A DNA stretch of 64,000 nucleotides from Brevibacillus_C sp046036945 (GTDB lineage Bacteria; Bacillota; Bacilli; Brevibacillales; Brevibacillaceae), in NCBI RefSeq assembly GCF_046036945.1, contig NZ_JBJQOQ010000004.1, positions 1 to 64,000 of the forward strand, in the 5' to 3' direction. The notes beneath the pieces were generated by a model that saw only the letters and a list, made by a program, of their open reading frames with translations, was not told the DNA's origin and ran no database searches. How positions within the stretch are numbered: the stretch's first letter is position 1; each line of letters starts with the position of its first letter. The position numbers and the translations under genes were made by a program. Of this stretch, positions 16,103 to 24,939 are shown piece after piece.

Positions 16103-17642
16103 GGAAAGAAAAATTCCCGGGGTATTTACCACTACCTTAATTATCGTGTTGGGAACATTCATGGCGCTTTTGGATACCTCCATCTTAAACGTGGCACTGC
16201 CAAAATTAATGGTGTTGTTCAGCGTCGACACCAAGCAGATTGAATGGGTGTTGACCGCCTATATGCTGATATCGGGTGCGATTATCCCGATCACCACCTA
16301 CTTTGGAGAAAGATTCGGCTACAGGACGATTTACGTGTGGTCGATGGCAAGTTTTACCCTGGGTTCGCTTTTGTGCGGTCTGGCCTGGAGCAACCCCAGC
16401 CTGGTCGCGTTTCGCGTCATCCAGGGGATTGGCGGAGGGTTGATCATGCCCGTCGGCATGGCGCTGATGTTCCGCTTTGTGCCAAAAGAGAAGATGGGGG
16501 CAGCGATGGGAATTTTCGGCCTTTCCATGGCGGTGGCTCCGTCGATCGGCCCTACCCTGGGCGGGTTGATCGTCGAGTCGTTCAGTTGGCGCTGGCTGTT
16601 TATGATCAATGTGCCCATCGGGATCATCAGCGTCCTGTTAAGCCATTTTGTACTGCCCGATACACCGCGGCGGAAGATGGGACGATTTGATGTTTGGGGG
16701 CTTTTGCTTGGGTCGGGCAGTGCGTTTTTATATCTGCTGGCTCTGGCGGAAGGGCAGAGCTGGGGATGGTCCTCCTACCCGATCGTGATGCTGTTTTTTA
16801 CCGCGACATTTATGCTGATCCTGTTGATCGTGGTGGAGTTGAATCATCCGGAGCCGCTGTTGGATATGCGATTGTTTCGGAACAGGGATTTTACCTTCGG
16901 CGTCCTCATGAGCTGCGGCATGTTCATCGCGATGATCGTCGCTGTGGTAATCTTGCCGATCTACCTGCAGTCACTGCGCGGGTACTCCGCCATTCAAACC
17001 GGGTTGATCCTGATGCCGCAGGCGCTGGCGATGGGGTTTACCATGGCGATCTCTGGAAGGCTTTTCGACAAGATCGGTGCTCGCCCGTTAATTCTGACGG
17101 GAGTTCCGCTGATCCTGTTCAGCACCTATCAGCTTCATACGCTGTCCATCGATACGCCGGACAGCTTGATCAGCATGTATATGATCCTGCGGGGCTTAGG
17201 CATGGGGCTGACGTTTATGTCTGTCAACACCGCCGCGGTCAGCACGATACCTCCGATGAAGATGGGGGCGGCTTCGGCGATGAGCACGCTGGTTCGCAAC
17301 GTAGCGGGTTCGATCGGCATCGCGCTCACTACCGTCTTGTTGGAGACCAGGCAGTTTCTTCACTTGCATCGCATGGCAGAGGATCTCGATATGTTTTCCC
17401 CCGGCTGGGCAACGATGCAGCAGTCGGCAACAGGAGTGCTGGCTGCGGCCGGAGATACCAGCGCATCATCCGCGATGACGCTCAGTATGATGAATTCGCA
17501 GGTATTGGCACAAGCGGCAGCCTGGTCGTTCGGCGACGTCTTTTTAATCTTTTCCGTCTTCATTCTGGCGGTGGGGCCGATGGGGCTGCTGTTTAAGAAA
17601 AAGGAGAAACGCGAAGGCGACCAACCTGTTTTTGCCGAATAA
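16089..17642 (+). CDS. DHA2-family MFS drug transporter (EmrB/QacA type)
   Basis: A 517-aa proton-driven exporter with about 14 membrane helices. It starts with TTLIIVLGTFMALLDTSILNVALP, split here as TFMALLDTSILNVALP, the classic DHA2 motif D1, followed by WVLTAYMLISGAIIPITTYF and GxxxGPxxGG motif C (VAPSIGPTLGGLI). It is the pump of the TetR-adaptor operon. The substrate is unknown; relatives export hydrophobic drugs or antibiotics. A terminator follows directly. Confidence 0.92.
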   Translation: MPSSEERKIPGVFTTTLIIVLGTFMALLDTSILNVALPKLMVLFSVDTKQIEWVLTAYMLISGAIIPITTYFGERFGYRTIYVWSMASFTLGSLLCGLAWSNPSLVAFRVIQGIGGGLIMPVGMALMFRFVPKEKMGAAMGIFGLSMAVAPSIGPTLGGLIVESFSWRWLFMINVPIGIISVLLSHFVLPDTPRRKMGRFDVWGLLLGSGSAFLYLLALAEGQSWGWSSYPIVMLFFTATFMLILLIVVELNHPEPLLDMRLFRNRDFTFGVLMSCGMFIAMIVAVVILPIYLQSLRGYSAIQTGLILMPQALAMGFTMAISGRLFDKIGARPLILTGVPLILFSTYQLHTLSIDTPDSLISMYMILRGLGMGLTFMSVNTAAVSTIPPMKMGAASAMSTLVRNVAGSIGIALTTVLLETRQFLHLHRMAEDLDMFSPGWATMQQSATGVLAAAGDTSASSAMTLSMMNSQVLAQAAAWSFGDVFLIFSVFILAVGPMGLLFKKKEKREGDQPVFAE

Positions 17643-17654
17643 ACACACGAAATA

Positions 17655-17699
17655 GCACCCGCTTTTGGCTTCGAGCAGAAGCGGGTGCTTTTATTTTTG
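17655..17699 (+). terminator. Terminator of the efflux operon
   Basis: AGCACCCGCTTTTG and AGAAGCGGGTGCT form a strong stem followed by TTTATTTTT. It lies 12 bp after the MFS stop codon. Confidence 0.9.
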
Positions 17700-17708
17700 T
17701 GGAATATC

Positions 17709-17737
17709 TTGCCAAATGCGGAGGTTTCGCTTACAAT
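17709..17737 (+). promoter_or_regulatory. Promoter for the YwaF-like gene
   Basis: TTGCCA (17709-17714) and TACAAT (17732-17737) have exactly 17 bp between them. The gene starts 60 bp downstream. Confidence 0.55.
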
Positions 17738-17796
17738 CGTGCCAAAACGGTTGCGGTAAAAGTCCGTAACGCCACGCACAAAATAGGAGGTAAGGT

Positions 17797-18543
17797 ATGT
17801 CGTCCCCCTTCTTATCCTATACGATCAACGGGGAACCCTTTCACTTGTTCTCTGTCTCTCATCTAATCGCCTTGGCCGCAATGTTTGGCGCCGCGATCCT
17901 CCTGTATGTGTTCCGAGGAAAAATCCGGAAGAGATCGGTTGAACCATGGATCCGTTATCTGCTTGCGGGCGTACTGCTCTTCACGGAAGTCGCCTTTCAG
18001 CTATGGCACGTCCTGACAGGCAGTTGGTTATCGGCAGAGACGCTGCCCCTGCAGCTATGCAGCGTATCCTTGCTGCTATCTGTAGTGATGCTATGCACGA
18101 ATAGCTATCGGCTTTATGAGATCACGTATTTTGCCGGGCTGGGCGGAGCCGGGCAGGCGATGATCACGCCTGAATTGTTTTACCCTTTTCCCCATTTTCG
18201 CTTTTTTCATTTTTTTGTTGCCCATGCCTGTATTATCCTGGCATGTCTTTACATGACATGGGTAATGCAGTACCGTCCAAGCGTCCGCTCTCTGTGGAAG
18301 ACGATGGGCTTTCTCAACTTGCTGCTCGTCATCGCCTTAACCGTCAACCGCGTGACAGGAGGCAATTACTTGTTTGTCTCGCACAAGCCAAGCAACCCCA
18401 GCTTGCTCGACTTTCTCGGCCCGTATCCGTGGTACATCCTCTCGCTCGAAGCGGTCGCCATACTTTTGTTCCATGTTCTGTACTTGCCGTTTACTTTGCA
18501 TAAATCAACGGAGTCTTCCGTTTCTTTACACGAAAACCGCTAG
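17797..18543 (+). CDS. TIGR02206/YwaF-like integral membrane protein
   Basis: A 248-aa polytopic membrane protein with six to seven helices. It contains WHVLTGSWLSAETLPLQLCS, TYFAGLGGAGQAMITPEL and a C-terminal NPSLLDFLGPYPWYI segment, which are typical of the YwaF/TIGR02206 family of unknown function. The start has AGGAGGT upstream. It stands alone between a terminator and its own promoter. No enzymatic site is visible. Confidence 0.78.
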   Translation: MSSPFLSYTINGEPFHLFSVSHLIALAAMFGAAILLYVFRGKIRKRSVEPWIRYLLAGVLLFTEVAFQLWHVLTGSWLSAETLPLQLCSVSLLLSVVMLCTNSYRLYEITYFAGLGGAGQAMITPELFYPFPHFRFFHFFVAHACIILACLYMTWVMQYRPSVRSLWKTMGFLNLLLVIALTVNRVTGGNYLFVSHKPSNPSLLDFLGPYPWYILSLEAVAILLFHVLYLPFTLHKSTESSVSLHENR

Positions 18544-18575
18544 TGAGGCTAATGTGAAAATCATGGTTTTTTTGC

Positions 18576-18603
18576 TTGACATTACGTTGCAGAGCATTAA
18601 AAT
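18576..18603 (+). promoter_or_regulatory. Promoter upstream of the VOC gene
   Basis: TTGACA (18576-18581) and TAAAAT (18598-18603) are spaced by 16 bp. The coding start is about 115 bp downstream, leaving a fairly long leader in which I see no clear structure. Confidence 0.55.
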
Positions 18604-18719
18604 AAGTATAAATCCAATTAAACCGACCAACATAGTATGAATTGATTGGGAAGCTTTGCCGCGGTACGATTTAACTTTTGCGTATATGATTGAACATTCG
18701 TAAAACGGAGGAGAGAGTC

Positions 18720-19535
18720 ATGAGTTTTCAATTCGATCACCTGGTTCATTTCGTAAATGATCCCAAGGAGGCTGTCCAGCTTTTCAGGCAGCAAGGAGTC
18801 CACGCCGTTGATGGCGGCGTCCATGAAAACAGGGGTACATACAACGGACTAAGCTATTTTGACTTAAGCTATATCGAATTTTTGGGCGCTTACGATAAGA
18901 AGTTGATCGAGGAGAGGCCCAATCTGGCGTACAGTTTAATTGAGACGGTTGTGAACGACGCTTATACGGAAGGATTCGCCCGGATTGCCATTCGGACAAC
19001 GCAAATCGAGCAGGCTGCCGAGTACTTTGCCCGGCAGGGGCTGACAGTGAACGGGCCGGTTCCTCTCAGCCGCCGAAGACCGGATGGAAGTGTCGTGAGC
19101 TGGCGGTTGCTGTACATCGGCCATCCCGATCAGGAATTGCCGCTTCCCTTTATCATTCAATGGGATGAGAGCGATGAGGAGAGAAGAAGCGATCTGGCAG
19201 ACAGAGGAGTCATCGCCCCGCATCCGGCTGGTGATCTTTCCTTATCCTTCGTCGCTTTTGCGGTAAAAGACGCGGAGAGCACGGCGGCCCATTGGGCGAA
19301 GTGGCTTGGGTTGAAACCGGGCGAAGCCTATGTGGATGAGTCTCTGCAGGCGAGGTGTCGATCGCTCTTGCTTCCTGGCGGAAACCTCGTGTTTGCAAGT
19401 CCCATCGGCAGTGGCGGAGCTGTATCCGACGTGCTTGCAGCACGCGGGGAACGGGCTTTTTTGGCGGGAATCGCAGGGAGCTCTGCCAAGGGAGATCAAA
19501 AGGTGCTGGGAGGCATCTATCGGTTCCTTGATTAG
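18720..19535 (+). CDS. VOC-family (glyoxalase-like) protein
   Basis: A 271-aa protein of the vicinal oxygen chelate type with two tandem modules (FQFDHLVHFVNDPKEAV at the start and LSFVAFAVKDAESTAAHWAKW near 180). It resembles the glyoxalase_3 group. The metal ligands are not certain. The ATG at 18720 follows GGAGGAGAG. It precedes an ABC importer by 76 bp but has no shared clue to substrate. Confidence 0.75.
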   Translation: MSFQFDHLVHFVNDPKEAVQLFRQQGVHAVDGGVHENRGTYNGLSYFDLSYIEFLGAYDKKLIEERPNLAYSLIETVVNDAYTEGFARIAIRTTQIEQAAEYFARQGLTVNGPVPLSRRRPDGSVVSWRLLYIGHPDQELPLPFIIQWDESDEERRSDLADRGVIAPHPAGDLSLSFVAFAVKDAESTAAHWAKWLGLKPGEAYVDESLQARCRSLLLPGGNLVFASPIGSGGAVSDVLAARGERAFLAGIAGSSAKGDQKVLGGIYRFLD

Positions 19536-19611
19536 ACAAGGGAAACATTTTTTTGCACATAATTCACACTATTTCGATATGAATAATGTATAATTAAGGA
19601 GTGGACAGTAC

Positions 19612-20664
19612 ATGAACAAATACACAGTCTTCGGACGTTGGACGGCGATTTGCCTGGCGCTAATGCTGGTGCTGGCGGGATGCGGCTCCGCGGGAAAACA
19701 GGCCGGCGGTTCGGCGGATACGAAAACGAGCGGTTCAACAGACCAGCAAACAGGCAGTGCAGACAAGAGCGGGAAGGTCATTCGGATCGGCTACCAGAAA
19801 GGGAATACGCTAAACATATTAAAAGAGAGCGGATTGCTGGAGAAAAGCCTGAAAGAACAGGGCTACCAGGTGGAATGGAAGGTATTTGCATCAGGGGGTC
19901 CGCTGCTTGAGGCACTGTTCTCCGGCAGTATCGACTACGGACATGCGGCGGATGGCCCAGGTATCTTCGCACAAGCAAGCAACAAGCCGCTGGTTTACGT
20001 CGGGGCGGACTTGCCCAACCCGGAAGGAGTAGGGGTCATGGTCCTCAAAGACTCCGGGTTGGGCAGCATCGCCGATCTGAAAGGCAAGAAAATCGCGGCG
20101 CTAAAAGGCGGCAATCACCACTATCTGGCGGTGCTGGCATTGGAAAAAGCGGGGTTGACCGCTGACGATGTCGAGTGGGTGTACGTGAAAGACGCCTCCC
20201 AAGGACGTGCGGTGTTTGAAACGAAGCAGGTAGACGCGCTCGCTTCCTGGGACCCGTTCTTTGCCGGAGTGGAAACCGACCTGCAGACGGTAAACCTGAC
20301 GGAAGGCATTGACTATCAGTACCCCAACCGGACCTTTTACTTCGCCAATGTGAAGTTTGCCGAGGAACATCCGGAATTGGTGAAAGCCATTTTAGAAGCA
20401 ACCCAAAAATCGGATGAATGGGCAAACGAAAATAAACCGGAAGTGATCAAGCTGCTCTCAGAGATGCTGGGCATCGATCAAAAGGTGATGACAAGAGCGA
20501 TTGAACGCCGCCAGTACGGTGTGGAGAAAATCACTCCGGAAGTGATTCAAGCCCAACAGGTGCAGGCAGATGTCTTTTACCGCATCGGACTGATCCCGAA
20601 ACAGGTGAATGTAGCGGAGATCATGCCGGTAGATGCGAAGTGGGCACCAGAATTGAACAAGTGA
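19612..20664 (+). CDS. ABC importer substrate-binding lipoprotein (SsuA/NMT1-like)
   Basis: A 350-aa lipoprotein with signal and lipobox LVLAGCGS, then a low-complexity Gly/Ser/Thr linker and the binding fold starting IRIGYQKGNTLNILKESG. It matches aliphatic sulfonate/taurine/nitrate-type binding proteins. A TATAAT at 19589-19594 and an AAGGAG site lie just upstream. It forms an operon with the permease and ATPase that follow. Substrate could be a sulfonate or another small organic anion. Confidence 0.82.
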   Translation: MNKYTVFGRWTAICLALMLVLAGCGSAGKQAGGSADTKTSGSTDQQTGSADKSGKVIRIGYQKGNTLNILKESGLLEKSLKEQGYQVEWKVFASGGPLLEALFSGSIDYGHAADGPGIFAQASNKPLVYVGADLPNPEGVGVMVLKDSGLGSIADLKGKKIAALKGGNHHYLAVLALEKAGLTADDVEWVYVKDASQGRAVFETKQVDALASWDPFFAGVETDLQTVNLTEGIDYQYPNRTFYFANVKFAEEHPELVKAILEATQKSDEWANENKPEVIKLLSEMLGIDQKVMTRAIERRQYGVEKITPEVIQAQQVQADVFYRIGLIPKQVNVAEIMPVDAKWAPELNK

Positions 20665-20683
20665 CGGCAGGGGGAGAGGCGTA

Positions 20684-21457
20684 ATGAAAACAAAAGTTGT
20701 GCAACAGGCATTGCCTTGGCTGCTTCCCCTTCTGCTCTTGGCAGGTTGGCAAGTCTGTTCTTCAATCGGACTCATTTCTACGCAGTTGTTTCCATCGCCG
20801 GCGACCGTACTGTTTTCGGCCTGGAATCTGATTCTGACGGGGGAGCTGGCGTATCATATTGAAGCGAGTCTAAGCCGGGCGTTTATTGGCGGGGTGATTG
20901 GCGGGGGCATCGGATTTATTCTGGGAATGCTGAACGGGTTGTCCAGAACGTCCTTTCGATTGACGGATACGACCGTTCAGATGATTCGCACCATTCCTCA
21001 TCTCGCGCTCGTACCGCTCGTCATCATCTGGCTGGGCATTGATGAAGGCTCGAAGATTTTTCTGGTGGCCCTGGGTGTGATGTTTCCCGTTTACATCAAT
21101 ACCTTGCACGGCATTCGCACGGTGGATGCCGGCTATATCGAAATGGGGCGCATGTACGGGTTGAAGGGATATCAGTTGTTTAAGGAGATCCTGCTGCCGG
21201 GAGCGCTGCCATCGATCTTCGTGGGGATCCGCTATGCGCTGGGCGTCATGTGGCTGACGCTGATCATCGCGGAAACGATCGCCACAAATGAAGGGATCGG
21301 CTATTTGGCGACGAATGCGCGCGAATTCATGCAGACCGACATCATCATTATCAGCATCATTTTGTATGCCTTGCTTGGCAAACTGGCAGATTTGCTGGCG
21401 CATTGGGGAGAGCGCCGGGCACTCCGCTGGCATCCCAGCTATAACATTCAAAACTGA
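20684..21457 (+). CDS. ABC importer permease (SsuC-like)
   Basis: A 257-aa membrane permease with about six helices. The cytoplasmic EAA loop is near 155-185 (MGRMYGLKGYQLFKEILLPGALPSI, seen as GLKGYQLFKEILLPGALP). Its ending NAREFMQTDIII is typical of sulfonate/nitrate/taurine permeases. It lies 20 bp after the binding protein. Confidence 0.85.
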   Translation: MKTKVVQQALPWLLPLLLLAGWQVCSSIGLISTQLFPSPATVLFSAWNLILTGELAYHIEASLSRAFIGGVIGGGIGFILGMLNGLSRTSFRLTDTTVQMIRTIPHLALVPLVIIWLGIDEGSKIFLVALGVMFPVYINTLHGIRTVDAGYIEMGRMYGLKGYQLFKEILLPGALPSIFVGIRYALGVMWLTLIIAETIATNEGIGYLATNAREFMQTDIIIISIILYALLGKLADLLAHWGERRALRWHPSYNIQN

Positions 21458-21469
21458 GGAGGAAGCAGG

Positions 21470-22243
21470 ATGAGCGGCAGCGCACTGGAGAGCAGAAAAG
21501 AAGAAACGGGTAAATCCCGGGGGGTTCATATTCACGTAAACCATGTCGTCAAAACATTTGGCGAAAAAGAGGTATTGAAAGGCGTTGACTTGGCGATCGA
21601 GCCGGGGGAATTTGTCGCCATCGTAGGGAAGAGCGGGAGCGGGAAAAGTACGCTGCTGCGCCTGATCGCGGGACTGGATGAGCTAACCGGCGGACAATTG
21701 CTGTTTAACGGCGTGCCGGTAAAGGAATCACAGTCCAAGGCGACCATGATGTACCAAGATTCGCGGCTGCTGCCGTGGAAGAAGGTAATTGAAAATGTCG
21801 GCTTGGGTCTGAAGGGCAATTGGCGGGAAAAGGCAGAACAAGTATTGGAAGCGGTCGGCCTGCTGTCGTTTCAAAAAGAATGGCCCTCGACACTTTCAGG
21901 CGGGCAGAAGCAGCGCGTAGCACTCGCTCGAGCGCTGGTTCACGAGCCTTCACTGCTGCTGTTGGACGAACCGCTGAGCGCGCTGGACGCTTTAACGCGT
22001 CTGGAGATGCAAAATCTCATCGAAAAGATATGGCTCGACCTGGGCTTTACGGCTTTGCTTGTCACCCACGACGTCCGGGAGGCGGTGCGATTGGCAGACC
22101 GGATCATCTTAATCGAGAATGGACAGATTGCGCTGGACATTCCCAATCACGCGAAGCGGCCGCGGCAGTTCTCGGATATTTCGCTCGCCCTGCTGGAGAA
22201 AAACGTTGTGGAGCGGATCATTGGGGCTCCAGAGAGAGATTAG
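21470..22243 (+). CDS. ABC importer ATPase (SsuB-like)
   Basis: A 257-aa ABC ATPase with Walker A GKSGSGKST, a Q-loop YQDSRLLPW, signature LSGGQKQRVALARAL and Walker B LLLLDEPLSALD. The DSRLLPW Q-loop is typical of sulfonate, taurine and nitrate importers. It ends the operon; a perfect hairpin follows. Confidence 0.88.
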   Translation: MSGSALESRKEETGKSRGVHIHVNHVVKTFGEKEVLKGVDLAIEPGEFVAIVGKSGSGKSTLLRLIAGLDELTGGQLLFNGVPVKESQSKATMMYQDSRLLPWKKVIENVGLGLKGNWREKAEQVLEAVGLLSFQKEWPSTLSGGQKQRVALARALVHEPSLLLLDEPLSALDALTRLEMQNLIEKIWLDLGFTALLVTHDVREAVRLADRIILIENGQIALDIPNHAKRPRQFSDISLALLEKNVVERIIGAPERD

Positions 22244-22249
22244 GACAAA

Positions 22250-22291
22250 CCAAACGGGAGCCAAGGAGATCAATCCTTGGCTCCCGTTTGG
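22250..22291 (+). terminator. Hairpin terminator after the SsuABC-like operon
   Basis: A perfect 18-bp stem starting CCAAACGGGAGCCAAGGA with a six-base loop. The T-tract after it is weak (TGTTTAGGT), so it may stop transcripts only partly. Confidence 0.75.
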
Positions 22292-22323
22292 TGTTTAGGT
22301 AAGTAAATTTCGAAAAGTTAATA

Positions 22324-22406
22324 TTGACGAAATAGATTCATTTCTTGTAAACTTCTAGTTAATCATCTTGTATGGTACATGGTACATAAGTATGGTACAT
22401 GGTACA
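22324..22406 (+). promoter_or_regulatory. GntR-operon promoter with two 16-bp operator repeats
   Basis: TTGACG (22324-22329) and TAAACT (22348-22353) form a plausible promoter with 18 bp spacing. Downstream, TATGGTACATGGTACA occurs at 22371-22386 and again, identical, at 22391-22406, a period of 20 bp. Each repeat contains a GTAC-centred dyad as expected for FCD-type GntR repressors. They lie just before the GntR start codon. Confidence 0.7.
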
Positions 22407-22435
22407 AGATGGCAGAATCTGGATGGGGTGTTGTT

Positions 22436-23182
22436 ATGGAGAAGTCGTTTCCTACGGAGTTGTCCATTGAGAGTATTCATACACAGGTGACCAACGCACT
22501 GCGGAAGTCGATTGTATCCGGGTATTTTCGTCCCGGGGAGAAGCTCTCGGAGACTTCGTTGGCGCAGTTGTTTGGCGTCAGCAGAACGCCGGTGCGCGAG
22601 GCGCTTAAGCAATTGCAACGGGAAGGGCTTGTCGAGGTCATCCCACGTGTCGGTACTTGTGTCACCAAACCTACGGAAAAAGAAATCAACGAGTTGTTTA
22701 CAGTAAAGGAGGTGTTGGAGGGGTTGGCGGCCGCCTTATTGGCCCGACGCGGAGAAGTGCCGGAACTGGCCGAGCTGGCGGAAGCGACAAAAGATCTGGA
22801 AGACGCCGTGCAAAAGGAAAGTATCGATCTCTACGTGGACGCAAACGACCGTTTTCACAGCGCCATTATGAGGGGCTCCGACAATAAAAAGCTGCAGGAT
22901 TTGTTTCAAATGTCCAGCAATCAGCTGCCGTACAGCCGGTACGTGTACCTGACGCTTTCACAGCCGCAGCGGCTGCAAAAATCCCTGGAGGAACACCGCC
23001 AGATTTTTCTGGCGATCAAATCCGGCGAGGATCAAAAGGCGGAGAGATTCATGCGGGAGCACGTCAGGGCAAGCGCCAGCAAGTTGCGGGAAGGGCTTGC
23101 CAAGAAGCTGATTGAGATGGGCTTTGCTGATAGAAGTGACAGGAATGTTCAAACATTTTTAAGAGAGCGATCGGAAAGGTGA
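22436..23182 (+). CDS. GntR-family regulator (FadR/FCD type)
   Basis: A 248-aa regulator: N-terminal winged helix (IVSGYFRPGEKLSETSLAQLFGVSRTPVREALKQL, visible in pieces such as GVSRTPVREALKQL) and a C-terminal all-helical FCD ligand domain (about 95-230) with D..FH and H...I-type metal/ligand positions (DANDRFHSAI, EEHRQIF). It heads the long catabolic operon and should respond to its substrate or an intermediate. ATG at 22436 is preceded by GGATGGGGTG; a longer frame would run through the operators. Confidence 0.87.
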   Translation: MEKSFPTELSIESIHTQVTNALRKSIVSGYFRPGEKLSETSLAQLFGVSRTPVREALKQLQREGLVEVIPRVGTCVTKPTEKEINELFTVKEVLEGLAAALLARRGEVPELAELAEATKDLEDAVQKESIDLYVDANDRFHSAIMRGSDNKKLQDLFQMSSNQLPYSRYVYLTLSQPQRLQKSLEEHRQIFLAIKSGEDQKAERFMREHVRASASKLREGLAKKLIEMGFADRSDRNVQTFLRERSER

Positions 23183-23193
23183 GTGAATCAAAA

Positions 23194-24324
23194 ATGAAGT
23201 TTGGATTGTTTGCCAACCTGGCGGGCCCTGGCCGTCACGAAGAATTCCATGAAGCGATCGACGAAGCAAGGGAGCAGGCGATCTTTTGCGATGCAGCCGG
23301 TTTTGATTCGATCTGGTACACGGAGCATCACTTCGGCCACGAAGGATACGAATTAATCCCCAACCCGATTTTGATGGGGGCGGATATCGCCGCGAGGACG
23401 AAACGGATTCGCATCGGACAGGCCGCCAACATCATCACGTTCTGGCACCCGCTGCGCCTCGCGGAAGACATCGCCCTCCTGGATCAGTTGAGTGGAGGAC
23501 GGGTGGAAGTGGGCGTCGGACGCGGCCTCTACGGTCGTGAAGCGATGAACTTGAACCAGTTGGCCGACCCCAAGGATCAGGAGCAAAACAGAGCGCTGTT
23601 CGAAGAGACTTTTTCCATACTGAAGAAAGCGCTATCAGAACGGTTCTTCTCCCATCAGGGACGTTTCTACCAGTTCCCGGCTCCGGGCCTGAAGTGGAAT
23701 CATCCGCTTAGTCCGCAAACGGAAGAGTACATGGATATGGAAAAAGGCGAGATCACCAAGATGTCGATCATGCCGCCGCCATACCAACGTCCGCTGCCGC
23801 CGCTCTGGCAGGTGATCGATACGCCCCGTTCGATCAAATGGGCCGCGCAGAATAGCGTAAAGGGAATTTTCTGGATGCCGACAGTCAAAGAACTGAAGGG
23901 GCGGTTCGAGCTGTACCGGCAAACCGCCGAAGAGGCCAGGGGTGTACCGGTTCAACTGGGTGAGGATCTTGCTCTTGTCCGCGACTGCTATATCGCCGAG
24001 ACGATGGAAGAGGCCCGCCGTGACGCAGAGGAAGCCATCCTCCATACCTACCGCTGGATATGCCACTGGCGCGGTCTGGGCAATCTGCTCGATCCAGGCG
24101 AAGAGCTTCAACCGGGAACAGAGCTGAGCTTCGACTTCCTGCACCCGCGCAACCTCTTGGTCGGGACGCCGGACTACGTGGCAGAAAAGATTTTGGAATT
24201 GAAGGAAGAGTTGAATCTCCAAAACCTGTTGCTGTGGATGAATCACGGAAGCTTGCACCACAAAAAGATCATGCGCAGCCTGAAACTATTCTCCGAAGAA
24301 GTTATGCCGCGAATCAACAAATAA
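23194..24324 (+). CDS. Luciferase-like (LLM) flavin-dependent monooxygenase
   Basis: A 376-aa TIM-barrel monooxygenase that would use reduced FMN and O2. Family features are MKFGLFANL, WYTEHHFGHEGY near 48-60, IRIGQAANIITFWHPLRLAEDIALLDQLSGGR (seen as HPLRLAEDIALLDQLS) and GVGRGLYGREA. ATG at 23194 is preferred to the GTG at 23179 because GGAAAGGTGAG lies about ten bases upstream. An FMN reductase in the same operon (31402) can supply FMNH2, so this is a two-component system. The substrate is unknown. Confidence 0.85.
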   Translation: MKFGLFANLAGPGRHEEFHEAIDEAREQAIFCDAAGFDSIWYTEHHFGHEGYELIPNPILMGADIAARTKRIRIGQAANIITFWHPLRLAEDIALLDQLSGGRVEVGVGRGLYGREAMNLNQLADPKDQEQNRALFEETFSILKKALSERFFSHQGRFYQFPAPGLKWNHPLSPQTEEYMDMEKGEITKMSIMPPPYQRPLPPLWQVIDTPRSIKWAAQNSVKGIFWMPTVKELKGRFELYRQTAEEARGVPVQLGEDLALVRDCYIAETMEEARRDAEEAILHTYRWICHWRGLGNLLDPGEELQPGTELSFDFLHPRNLLVGTPDYVAEKILELKEELNLQNLLLWMNHGSLHHKKIMRSLKLFSEEVMPRINK

Positions 24325-24359
24325 TCGAACAAACGAATTGAGTACAGGGAGGATACGAC

Positions 24360-24938
24360 ATGTTGGACATTAGAAAGGTGTACACCGCTTACGAGGAACT
24401 GCGCAGCGAAGGAGGCCGCGAGGTGAATCCGCCGATTGCGATGGCAGCCGTGGCAGCGGTGATCACGAACCCCTGGGCAGGCAGAGGTTACGTGGAGAAC
24501 CTGAAGCCGGAAATCGACGAGATCGCACCGAAACTGGGCGACCTGCTGGTTGAGTACCTGTATAAGCTGGTGGGTTCGGCAGACGAAGTCGAAGCATACG
24601 GAAAAGCAGCGAACGTCGGACTGAACGGGGAGTTGGAGCACGCCAACGCTCTGATCCATACATTGAAGTTCGGAAACAAGTTCCGGGATGCCGTCCAAGG
24701 GACAAGCATTCTGCCCTTTTCCAGCAGGCGTGCCGGAGCAGGGAGCATCGTAACGATCCCGATGGTTCACAAAACGGACGAATCCATGCGTTCCCACTAC
24801 CTGACATTTGAATTCAACATTGGGGATGCGCCCCGTGAAGACGAAATGATTGTAGCCATCGGCGCTTCGACGGGAGGGCGACCGTTCCCGCGGATCGGCA
24901 ACCGTCATCAGGATATGAAGGAAATGGGGCTTGTGTAG
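24360..24938 (+). CDS. DUF1185 (amino acid synthesis family) protein
   Basis: A 192-aa protein with NPPIAMAAVAAVITNPWAGRGYVENL at the start (seen as AVAAVITNPWAG), GKAANVGLNGELEHANAL in the middle and ASTGGRPFPRIGNRH near the end. These mark PF06684, whose solved members have a chorismate-mutase-like fold and an unproven role in amino acid metabolism. It sits between the monooxygenase and the hydrolase, so a ring-cleavage or isomerisation step on the monooxygenase product is a possible role. Confidence 0.82.
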   Translation: MLDIRKVYTAYEELRSEGGREVNPPIAMAAVAAVITNPWAGRGYVENLKPEIDEIAPKLGDLLVEYLYKLVGSADEVEAYGKAANVGLNGELEHANALIHTLKFGNKFRDAVQGTSILPFSSRRAGAGSIVTIPMVHKTDESMRSHYLTFEFNIGDAPREDEMIVAIGASTGGRPFPRIGNRHQDMKEMGLV

Positions 24939-24939
24939 C

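Noticed and set aside
16694..17596. Second plus-strand frame of about 300 codons inside the MFS gene
   Set aside because: It is an overlapping frame in a clear 14-helix transporter and has no start signal.
22371..22406. CRISPR-like short tandem repeat
   Set aside because: Only two copies with a four-base gap at a GntR promoter; it is an operator layout, not an array.
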